DNA of 64,000 nt from the NCBI RefSeq assembly GCF_024323335.1, contig NC_066579.1, positions 249,419,575 through 249,483,574 on the forward strand, written 5' to 3'. Both the position numbers and the translations under genes were made by a program. Under the pieces are notes generated by a model. The model did no database searches, was not told where the DNA came from, and was given only the letters and a program-made list of their open reading frames with translations. This DNA is from Lathyrus oleraceus (lineage: Eukaryota > Streptophyta > Magnoliopsida > Fabales > Fabaceae). Positions 36,468 through 46,505 of the stretch are shown here, piece after piece (positions within the stretch are counted from its first letter, which is position 1; every line of letters begins with the position of its first letter).

Positions 36468-36862
36468 TCTCCATTTGAACCCCGTTCTCCAGAAAATGCC
36501 TCAACATTTCCTTTTCTCCATTTGAACCCCGCTCTCCAAAAACTTGTGATAATTCCGCTGGCAATGTCGGAAATAACACCAAAACTCCACTCTGATGGCG
36601 ACATATCAGAGGGTACACCTTCACAAAAGGAAGGTAACATGTGCAATTCTTCCTCAGAAGACACCCATAACGACCTCTGTTGGCCTCAGCCAAAGTCTAA
36701 GGTGACACATGAACAAAAGATAATCCTGAGGACCTCATCCCGGATATAATCTTCAACTCCAATCTCCATTTGAACCCCGCTCTCCAGAAAATGCCACAAC
36801 ACTTCCTTTTCTCCATTTGAACCCCGCTCTCCAGAAAATGCCTCAACATTTCCTTTTCTCCG
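36468..36862 (-). repeat. E3 3' UTR: 47-bp tandem repeat
   Basis: Units starting CCATTTGAACCCCG and ending CCTTTTCT begin at 36471, 36518, 36766 and 36813, exactly 47 bp apart within each pair. About 200 bp of other sequence lies between the pairs. The open frames crossing here are repeats of the same unit in three frames and not genes. Confidence 0.85.
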
Positions 36863-36879
36863 ATTGAACTGTATTTTCG

Positions 36880-37360
36880 CGCTGATCGCGTAACGTCCTT
36901 TGATTTCATTTCCATCTCCGCCCGACGGAAAAGTTTCTTCCAGTATCGCACTACTGAGGAACATTGCTGATCTGACGTCATGATGCTAAACTCCTCAGAG
37001 CAACATCTTCACCATCCGGCGAAACCAAACCTCATGCGGTAACCACGGCTCGAGTCGCGCTGATCGCGATCTTCATTTCCATCTCTGTCCGACGGAAAAG
37101 TTTCCTCCAGCATCGTACTACCAGGGAATATTGTTGACCTGTCGTCAGGATGCTAAACTCCTTAGAGTAACATCTTCACCATCCGGCGAAACCAAATCTC
37201 AAACGGTAACCACGGCTCGAGTAACTGATGCTTGCAACGCTGATACCGATCTTCCCACTAGCGAAACCACTTCTCAAACGGTAACCACGGCTTGAGCAGC
37301 ATCTTCACCCACTGACAAAACCAAATCTCAAACGGTAACCACGGCTTGAGACTAGCGTAT
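36880..37360 (-). repeat. E3 3' UTR: about 170-bp duplication and GGTAACC-core units
   Basis: Two diverged copies of a block (CCGACGGAAAAGTTTC to CCACGGCTCGAG) lie side by side. Four units carry CGGTAACCACGGC; at 37273-37296 and 37326-37351 it is framed by CTCAA/TTGAG and TCTCAA/TTGAGA arms with a 14-base loop. Two other units have CTCGAG on one side and pair poorly. Confidence 0.75.
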
Positions 37361-37479
37361 GTTTGCAATGATGATGCATGATTGATTTTTTCAGCGTAAT
37401 GCTCCATAATCACGGAAATGCTACGCGATTTATTATGCAATATGCTATGCTTATCTACATGATGAATGCATAAAAAGGT

Positions 37480-38220
37480 ATCCCCCTCAAGGGACTCTTC
37501 TGGGGAGCTCGAGGCACTCTGTTGAGGAACTTGCCAACACTCCGATCTCCACCCTGCTGGGGAATAGCACTGCTGCTGGGAAAAGGCAACCCTTGCTGGG
37601 GATAACCTCCTTTGCACTTGATCCGCTTGGCATTGTTGGGGAATAGACCACCAACGCACTCTGTGGGGATACAACGGTCTTTGACTTGCTGGGGATATAA
37701 CAATCCCGACTCTGCTTGGTAAACCACCACCCACAGATACCTCCGCTGGGACATAGCAACCTTCGGGCCTGGCTGCTGAGGAAACATCGATCTCAAACCT
37801 GTCGGGGGATAACCATCCGGACCCTGCTAGGGAAGATACAGACCTTGAATCTGCTGGGGAATTAGTCATCCTGACTCTGCTTTGGCGAGATGAGGAAAGT
37901 CTGGTACTGAACACCCGTCGACTCGTCGATCCTTGGCATTCCATATCCAACTCCAATGTCAGCTTTCCAATTTTGAGAACTCCCAGACTCGTCTGGACTT
38001 TTCTGATTCATCACCTTGCATTCCCAACTGCTTCGTACTCGACAGAGAGCGAACTCCTGGGATTTATACAGACTTTTCAATCTTTAGACTTTGAAGAGTC
38101 TTCTTGATTAATTCCAAGGATCGTCGTACGTCCCTCGGACTCTGTGGGGATTGTCTTGTCAACAGCTTCCACATCACAACCTGCAAGTGAGTGAAAATAT
38201 CTAACAGTACCTGCAAAAGA
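37480..38220 (-). repeat. E3 3' UTR: PBS-complementary repeats
   Basis: Around ten copies of a (T)CTGCTGGGGA(T/A) motif occur on the plus strand, for example near 37549, 37590, 37683, 37845 and 37870. In the sense RNA they read TCCCCAGCAG, complementary to the PBS core. Overlapping open frames on the minus strand are repeats of this motif. Confidence 0.7.
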
Positions 38221-38922
38221 GATCGTTAGATAAAACGTGCCCCAAGCGTGTCAAGATTTCAACACTTGGGTCACTCAACCTTCCGAATAAGATTTCAAAT
38301 TTTCAATCTTATAAACATGCATTGGAAGGGACCTGTATGTCTTAAAATGCAAAGATTCTTTATCATAATAATTGGATGTTTTTGCAATCAAAGCGGTAAT
38401 GAAAAACAAAAACAAAATTATTTGACTGAATATGCATTTTATTGATTGGAAAAGTGTGGCTCAAATTAAGAGATACAAAGGAAGCAATTCCTGAAAAGAG
38501 GTAATCGCGCACAAAAGGAAAAATCTATCCTAATGGCAATGTGAAACCGCGATCTCATCGAGTTCCAACTCGGTTACACCCCATATGTCCTCAGACTCTC
38601 CGTGCTTTCTGCCTTCTGAACAAGACGCTTATGATTGATCCCTACCGGGTATTATCCATGTGTCTTAACCATAGTACAAACGATCATGCCGGACGCAGTT
38701 GTTCATTTCAATCCCTCTTTTGCCTGGACCTCCCTTTCGGGTTTTCAGTCCACCGGGATACCCTTTTTTGCCCAAGTCGCCTTTTCAGGTTTTCGACTTG
38801 CCGGGTGTACATTTTTTCTTTTTATCCCTAATTTTTGCCCGAACCTTTTCTTTCTGTTTTTTGGTTCGCCGGGATGCCCATTTTTGCCTGGACTATTTTA
38901 TTCTTTTCGTCCAGCGGGTCTC
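38221..38922 (-). other. E3 region just downstream of integrase
   Basis: No gene. It holds repeated GCC(T/C)GGAC...TTTCGGGTTTTC...CCGGG phrases (38715-38890) also found after the integrase remnants of E4 and in E1, which marks this as the conserved start of the Ogre-type 3' UTR. Confidence 0.65.
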
Positions 38923-40002
38923 TTATACGAAGTATTTTTTAACTGCGTCCGCATTCACAGGGGATGGAAAATCCTCACCATCCATGGTCGTTAGCAACAA
39001 GGCTCCGCCAGAGAAAACCTTCTTGACCACGAATGGACCTTCATAATTGGGTGTCCATTTGCCCCTTCGATCGTTTTGAGGAGGAAGGACCCTTTTCAGC
39101 ACCATATCACCTACGTGATACACCCGAGGTCGTACTTTTCGGTCAAAAGCACGCTTCATCCGTTGCTGGTACAACTGCCCATGACAGATGGCCGCCAGCC
39201 TCTTTTCCTCAATCAGGCTTAACTCCTCATACCGAGTCCTTACCCATTCAGCCTCTTGCAATTTTACGTCCATCAGGACTCTTAAAGAGGGAATTTGAAC
39301 CTCAACCGGTAGCACGGCTTCCATTCCATATACCAACGAGAAAGGCGTTGCCCCAGTAGATGTACGCACCGACGTTCGATACCCATGCAATGCAAACGGC
39401 AACATCTCATGCCAGTCTTTGTAGGTTACAACCATCTTCTGCACAATCTTCTTGATATTCTTATTGGTTGCCTCAACCGCCCCATTCATCTTCGGACGAT
39501 AGGGAGAAGAATTGTGATGCTCGATCTTGAATTCCTGGCACAACTCAGCCATCATCTTGTTGTTCAAATTAGAACCATTATCAGTAATGATTCTCTCGGG
39601 AACCCCATATCTGCAAATGATGTCTCTATTGAGAAACCTGGCAACGACTTGTTTTGTCACATTCGTATAAGAGGCTGCTTCAACCCACTTGGTGAAGTAA
39701 TCAATAGCCACTAATATGAACCGGTGCCCATTCGAAGCCGTAGGCTCAATCTTTCCGATCATATCAATGCCCCACATAGCAAACGGCCATGGAGACGACA
39801 TTAAGCTCAACGGATTTGGAGGCACGTGCACCTTGTCAGCATAAATCTGGCATTTATGACACTTCCGCACGAAATTGAAACATTGGGCCTCCATTGTCAT
39901 CCAATAATAATCTTCCCTCAACAGCTTCTTCACCATTGCATTCCCACTGGCATGGGTACCGAACGATCCCTCGTGAACCTCTTTCATCAATTGGCTTGCT
40001 TC
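38923..40002 (-). pseudogene. int: E3 integrase, cut off from pol by a stop
   Basis: Integrase joins the element's cDNA to chromosomal DNA in the nucleus. Numbering from the first Met after the stop (39990), the zinc-binding domain shows H6, H13, C44 and C47. The catalytic triad is D76 (MWGIDMIG), D137 (ITDNGS) and E173 (NGAVEATNK), with the canonical 35-residue D-E spacing. The C-terminal domain ends KWTPNYEGPFVVKK and SDAVKKYFV, with no chromodomain, as expected for Tat elements. All catalytic residues are intact over 355 residues. A TAA at 40003-40005 separates it from RT-RNase H, just before the zinc domain, so a complete polyprotein is not made unless the stop is read through. C-terminal remnants of the same domain are in E2 (13465-13733) and E4 (60910-61248). 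Confidence 0.92.
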
Positions 40003-42403
40003 TTAGTCATCAACACATCTGAGCAAGACCCAATCAAAATTCCTCTTGTACAAAACCCCATCCTTATTCAAGTAGAACACCATGGCCAACCTCCGCAGAG
40101 TCTTTCGGTCCTTCTTGGATGCTCCCTCAGGATACTCTTGGGTCTCCAGATAGCGCTTGATATCGTAATACCACGGCTTCTCCTCATCAGGCACTGTATC
40201 AACAGCAAACACATAAGTCGGTCTATCCAGACGTCCCACCTCAACACTGGGGAACTGATTCCACCACTGCACCTTAATCAAGGCAGCCAAAGTAGCCAAA
40301 GCATCTGCCAAAGGATTCTCCTCTCTAGGCACATGATGCATCTTCACCTTGGTGAAAAACGTCAACAATCTCCTCGTATAATCCCGATATGGAACTAAAT
40401 GAGATTGATGCGTATACCATTTTCCGTTAACCTGATTTACAACCAGAGCTGAATCTCCATATATGACAAGGTTCTTGATCCTCAAATCAATCGCCTCTTC
40501 AATCCCCAATATGCAAGCTTCGTATTCAGCCACGTTGTTGGTGCACTCAAATGTTAGCCGGGCAGCAAAAGGAATATGGGACCCTTTCGGCGTAACCAAA
40601 ACAGCACCAACACCGCTACCATTCACGTTAACGACCCCATCAAACATCAGAATCCATTCGGATTCAGGGTCAGGCCCCTCCTCCGGGATTGGTTCCTCGC
40701 AATCTTTCGATTTGAGAAACATGATGTCCTCATCAGGGAATTCAAACTTCATCGGTTGATAATCCTCAAGGGGTTGCTGGGCGAGGTAATCAGACAATAC
40801 ACTCCCCTTGATTGCTTTCTGAGAGGTATACTGTATATCATATTCAGTCAAAATCATTTGCCACCTCGCAACCCGTCCGGTCAATGCTGGCTTCTCAAAA
40901 ATGTACTTGATTGGATCCATCTTAGAAATCAATAAAGTGGTATGAACCAGCATATACTGCCTCAGTCGGCGAGCAACCCAGACCAAAGCACAACAAGTTT
41001 TCTCGAGCAGTGAATATCTTGTTTCACAGTCGGTAAACTTTTTGCTAAGGTAGTATATGGCATGCTCTTTTCGACCAGACTCGTCACGCTGCCCCAATAC
41101 ACACCCCATAGACCCCTCGAGGACCGTCAAGTACAGGATTAACGGTCGTCCTTCCACAGGAGGCATCAGAATCGGAGGCTCCTGCAAATATTCTTTTATC
41201 TTTTCAAATGCCGCTTGGCAATCATTATTCCACCCGACCGTCTGATCTTTTCTCAATAACTTAAATATAGGTTCACACGTGGCTGTTAGATGAGATATGA
41301 ACCGTGAAATATAGTTCAATCTACCTAAGAAACCACGAACCTCCTTCTCTGTTCTCGGTTCAGGCGTTTCTCTTGTCGCTTTTACTTTAGCAGGATCAAC
41401 CTCGATTCCTTTTTCACTTACAATGAACCCCAGCAATTTACCGGACCGCACCCCGAAAGTGCACTTGTTCGGATTCAACCTCAGCCTGAATTGTCTCAGC
41501 CGGTCGAACAACTTGGCCAGATCTACCAAATGCCCCTCTTCTGTTTGGGACTTTGCTATCATGTCATCAACATAGCATTCAATTTCATGATGAATCATAT
41601 CATGAAACAAAGTCACCATGGCCCTCTGATAAGTAGCACCGGCGTTCTTGAGACCAAATGGCATCACCTTGTAACAAAAAGTGCCCCACGGTGTGATGAA
41701 CGTTGTTTTCTCCATATCATCTGGCGACATCTTAATTTGATTATATCCAGAAAAGCCATCCATGAAGGAAAACACCGAGAATTGAGCCGTATTATCTACC
41801 AACACGTCAATGTGAGGTAGCGGAAAATCATCTTTCGGGCTAGCTCTGTTCAGATCCCGGTAGTCCACACACATTCTCACCTTCCCATCTTTCTTCGGGA
41901 CTGGCACAATATTCGCGACCCAAGGCGGATAATTAGTGACAGCAAGGAAACCAGCATCCCACTGCTTCTGCACTTCTTCCTTAATTTTCATCGCCATGTC
42001 AGGCCGAGTTCTGCGCAACTTCTGCTTCATTGGAGGACAATCTGCTCTCAACGGTAGCTTGTGCACAACGATATCGGTATCCAACCCTGGTATATCTTGA
42101 TAAGACCAGGCAAAGATGTCGACATACTCTTTCAACAAGGCTACCATTCTACTCTTGACACTTTCCTCCAAAGCAGCCCCGATTTTCACTTCTTTCTTGA
42201 CCTCGTCGGTACCCAAATTCACAATTTCAACTTGCTCTTCATGCGGCTGAATCACCTTCTCCTCTTGTTTCAACAACCTGGCTAATTCCCCTGGCAGTTC
42301 ACAATCTTCTTCGCCTTCTTCTTCGGCATGATAGATTGGATTGTCGAAGTCATATGAGGGTGTAACAGGATTGTTATCAATGAGATCCGGCGAAAAATCG
42401 CAT
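40003..42403 (-). CDS. pol: E3 reverse transcriptase, RNase H and archaeal-type RNase H
   Basis: Copies element RNA into DNA in the cytoplasmic particle. The frame opens at 42423; the proposed splice places exon 2 at 42403. An acidic N-terminus (DFDNPIYHAEEEGEEDCELP) leads to RT at about residues 165-345. The catalytic Asp is in FMDGFSGYNQI and the Y-V-D-D-M box is near residue 284. The usual RNase H follows (about 430-545), but the first catalytic Asp seems replaced (YLTVLEGSMG). A second, archaeal-type RNase H (about 590-720) keeps all acidic residues: MFDGVVNVNG, NVAEYEACI, YGDSALVVNQ and PLADALATLA. Possession of this second domain is a known Tat-clade feature and fits decay of the first. 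The frame is open for about 800 residues until the TAA at 40003-40005. Confidence 0.93.
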
Positions 42404-42678
42404 CTGCATGAATGTGGATTCATGCATTGCTTTAGAACCGGAGCGAGACAAATCGAAAAAGAAAATGAAACATTGCCATTTTTATTTTGTTTTTATTTTT
42501 AAACTGCAAAAATAACTGAAAAACAGGGAACACCGCTTTTAACTGAAAAACATCCTTTTATTAATGATGCAAGAAATTGCAAAATGAAACATGAGGTGGC
42601 CCTTACAATGAACCACTACGTGTCGGGCAACACGTATGGCTTTCATGCAGATAAAATCGAAAAAACAGAAATTATTAC
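42404..42678 (-). other. Proposed Ogre intron in E3 (275 bp)
   Basis: In sense direction the donor is GAAGA|GTAATA, with the gag-protease TAA inside the intron, and the acceptor is TTCATGCAG|ATGCG. Joining the ends gives an open frame across the junction, continuing into the DFDNP motif of pol. A T-rich stretch precedes the acceptor. Unspliced RNA would give gag-protease and spliced RNA the full polyprotein. Confidence 0.75.
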
Positions 42679-45600
42679 TCTTCGAGTAGAGTGACCCTGA
42701 TGATCTTTTCAGCCTTCCAGTTCTGGATTTCCATCCCTGGTGCGCACGGCTTTATCCACCGGTCAATTTCGCAGTCGCTATCAGCTTCATCACCCACCAT
42801 ACAGATGTGATCCGGATCCAGCATTCCGGCACTGGTGAATGTGACTGACGTACGGCGTCCTCTGCCTTGTCCAGAGCCTCTGTCCGGCTGATACCCCACT
42901 CCAAAACGGTCTTTCTTGGCGGAGATATCCATCATCCTACCCCAACCAGGAGCTTCCCCACTCTTCACCACCTCAGCGGCCTGCTTGTACGAAGATATGG
43001 ACGGTTTCTCCTCTTCTTTCGCAAAAAGAGCATTCTCCACCTTAACGGTTTCAAATGCTTGACTTGGCGTCTCCCATATCTCACCGTCCATTTCAACGTA
43101 CTTGAAAGATGAAAGGTGGCTGACAAAGATGTCTTCTTCTCCGCAGACGGTGACGACCTGTCCTTCCCATATATATTTCAATTTTTGGTGCAAATTCGAG
43201 GTTACTGCCCCAGCAACATGAATCCATGGGCGAACCAACAGGCAACTGTATGCCGGCTGAATATCCATGACGTAGAAAACAGACTTAAACACCTCAGGGC
43301 CTATCTTCACTGGAAGCTCAACCTCTCCGAACACAGCCCGCTTCGACCCATCAAAAGCCCGCACTATCAAATCTGTAGGCGTCAGGATCAACCCTTCACA
43401 GTTCAGCTTTGCCAAGGCTTTCTTCGGCAACACATTTAATGAGGAGCCGGTATCAACCAACACGTGCGAAAGCACGGCTTCTTTACACTCCATTGCAATG
43501 TGTAAAGCCCGGTTATGATTTCTTCCATCTACAGTCAGATCCATGTCGGTGAAACCTAGCCCGTGGCTGGCATGAACGTTAGACACCACCGTCTCCAACT
43601 GGTTGATTGTGATCTCTTGAGGAACATAGGCTTTCTTCAGAATTTTCATCAAAGCCTCTCTATGCCCCTCAGAGCTTAACAACAAAGATAGAATTGATAT
43701 TTTGGATGGAGTCTGTTGCAGATGGTCAACAAGCTTGTACTCAGACTTCTTGATGATTCTTAGGAATTCCTCTGCTTCATCATCAAGCCCTCTTTCCGAC
43801 CCCACAGGCGCCGGTGTCACTACGGGAGTACCATCATTCACCACTGCTTGTTTTCCTTTTGCCCTGGCTAAAGCCTCGACCTTTTCTTTTTTCTCTTTTT
43901 CTCCTTCTCCTCCCCTCAATGCATCAGGAGCAAACAGTCTTCCACTGCGAGTGAAACCACTGGGACCGGCATTATCCACCTTTGAAATGGTGGTTTCATC
44001 TGCAGCTTGATCCTCTACCTTTTCTCCATTACAGTATACCTCCCCACCATAATGCCACGGCACGGCATCATCTTTGTCATACGGAATTGGCCCAGGTACC
44101 GTGATAGTAACTGGAGCCGCATCGGCCAACGTTGACAAATCAACAGGGTCGAAGTAGATAGTTATGGTGGAGACCTCATCTTTTCCCAAACCAGCCTTCT
44201 CAACCCGGATACTTCCATCGTCCATCAGTCTCTGGACAGTTTCCCTCAACAATATACACCCATCAGGGGCAACAATGCACGCAGCACAACCATCATCATA
44301 GCCCGGATAGACCCCATTCAATAACAACTGCCTCTTGACCTCAGCCAAAGGAGTCTTCAGTTGATCAACATTCACCAGCCCGATTCTGTTCTCCTCAGAG
44401 ATAGCATTCACCCCCCTTTGACCATGCGCGGGCATGGGATTAGCATTGACATTTGGGGAAGGAGCAAAGTTGATCGCCTTTGAATCCACTAGGTCTTGAA
44501 CTACATGCTTAAAAGCTTTGCAGTTTTCTATGTTATGCCCAGGAGCACCTGAATGGAATTCACATTTCGCATTCTCGTCAAAACTGGTTGGCCTCTGATC
44601 AGGTCTCAAAGGTGCCAGAGTTCTCAATTGTACCAACCCCAGATCTTTCAGCTTCTTCAATAGGAAATAATAGGTCACAGGCGGCCTATCAAACTGTCTA
44701 TCATTCATTCTCCCCCGGATCTGGTATCCAGCCCTCTGAGGCCTCTGCTGAAATGGTTGTCCTTGTTGTTGTGGTTGTTGCTGTTGCTGTTGCGCAGGCT
44801 GATTATCAGCAGGAATAGTTACCGCAGCAGTGTGCTGAAAGTAACGATCCCTACTCTGCCCTCTCTGAGTGTATACCGCACTTGTATCACCCTCCTTCTT
44901 CCTTTGGCCATTTCCAAAAGGCTTCTTCGATCCTGAAGACGAAGCATTGCCACCCTGAATCTTTCCGAGCTTCAGCCAACTCTCAATTCTTTCACCGGCC
45001 ACAACAATGTCTGCAAAGTTTGTCACTGGACAACCCACCATTCTCTCAGCGAATGCCCCCTGAAGGGTACCCATGAACAAATCAGACATCTCCCGGTCAA
45101 CCAATGGAGGTTGCACTCTAGCAGCCAACTCCCTCCATCTTTGAGCGTATTCTTTAAACCCCTCACTTGACTTCTGAGACATACCCTACAACTGGGTACG
45201 GCTAGGAGCCATGTCAGTGTTGAATTGATACTGTTTAAAGAAGGCATCCCCAAGATCCTGCCAGCTCTTGATATCAGAAGACTTTAGCTTGGTGTACCAT
45301 TCCAAGGATCCTCCGGACAGACTGTCCTGGAAGAAGTACATCCAAAGCTTTTGGTCCATAGTGTATGCAGAGATCTTGCGGACGAAAGCCTGAAGGTGAG
45401 TTTCCGGGCAGGAACTCCCATTGTATTTATCAAAAGCGGGCGCCTTGAACTTCTGTGGGATCACAATCCCCTCGACCAGCCCCATGTTTGACATACTTAC
45501 AACCCCAGGAGTGGCATAGCTCTCTAAAGCTCTGATCTTCTCCGCCAGCAATTGGATTTCTTTGTTGGGTGGCTGGACACCATACTGCCCAAACGGCTCA

Positions 45601-45968
45601 TTGTGCATAGAGAATTGATCAGCTTCTCGGTCCTCCTCTCTGTCATCATCAACCCCAAAGAATGGAGGGAACAAACTATCTTTCATATTATTGCCCATCT
45701 GAACAGGTTGACCACCAGTGGCAGCACCAAAACCACCAGCATTATTCACCACGCCCACAATCGTTCTCTTTCCACCTTCCCTCGAACCACCAAGCCCCTG
45801 GTTGGAGACACCATCCAGGTTGACACCGCTGTTGGCAGCTGAAGCCCGCTCGAGCTTCTCAACTTTATCAGCCAACGCTTTCTGACCAACTGCAAAACCT
45901 TGCATGATATTGATCAGCTCGTTCATTTTATCTTTCAGCTCGAGAACATCTGAATTTGGGAGATCCAT
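42679..45968 (-). pseudogene. gag-pro: E3 gag-protease with one in-frame stop
   Basis: Gag and protease in one frame. I start at the ATG at 45968 (MDLPNSDVLELKDKMNELI), since upstream sequence in the open frame has no gag character. The capsid core includes LWMYFFQDSLSGGSLEW. A TAG at 45186-45188 interrupts the motif after SRTQL; the frame then stays open for 835 residues to 42675. Downstream are a Gln-rich linker, a zinc-knuckle-like C-x2-H-x5-H-x4-C (near 44550) and the aspartic protease VLVDTGSSLNVL (about residue 576 after the stop). A conserved acidic tail (DSDCEIDRWIKPCAPG) ends at a TAA inside the proposed intron. C-to-T change at one codon would explain the stop. Apart from this the frame looks undamaged, and it is the only protease of the Tat type in the window. 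Confidence 0.9.
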
Positions 45969-46505
45969 CAGCCTTGGAGTGTTGCGTCTAGTGAAATATC
46001 TGTGAGGGCGTGTTGAGTGCAAAGGTACAACTCTACGAGCACGAGCAATGATTCCTGAAACAATCAAGCACGTTAGCAACTGATACCTGCAAAATAAAAA
46101 CAAGTTATTATGATCATGCATGAATGCAGTGTCTATCCATATGAGGAACACCCTGTCTCTCGATCCTGGCTTCATCGAGACATATAATAATCTGGCGTCA
46201 ATATTCTGACATTCATCATTTGATTCATCATACAGATCAGAGATATATGATTTAGCATAATACCATCCAACCACGTGTGTGCTGTGTGAGTGCATACAGG
46301 AAAGCAAATAAAGTTTGAAGATCGATCACTGAATGAAAATAACCATCGTATATCAAAAGTGCACCATAAGCGCCATAGTCATACATCAAAGCTGATACAA
46401 GTCAAATACAATCTCCAGAATCAGGAAGGAAATACAAGCAAGTGAATTCCGTCAACAGGCCTGACGATAATCCACACAAATGAGAAAAGTCTAGCCTGAT
46501 GAAGG
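45969..46505 (-). other. Spacer between E3 ORF1 and gag
   Basis: An open frame continues upstream of the gag ATG to 46307, but its residues look non-coding and it has splice-like CAG and GGTAT signals. I see no gene. The spacer puts gag about 540 bp after the ORF1 stop. Confidence 0.55.

Noticed and set aside
36424..36981. Overlapping minus-strand frames with FSGERGSNGE repeats
   Set aside because: All three frames come from the 47-bp tandem repeat.
37258..37956. 232-residue frame in E3 3' UTR
   Set aside because: Made of the CTGCTGGGGAT repeat; other frames are equally open over shorter spans.
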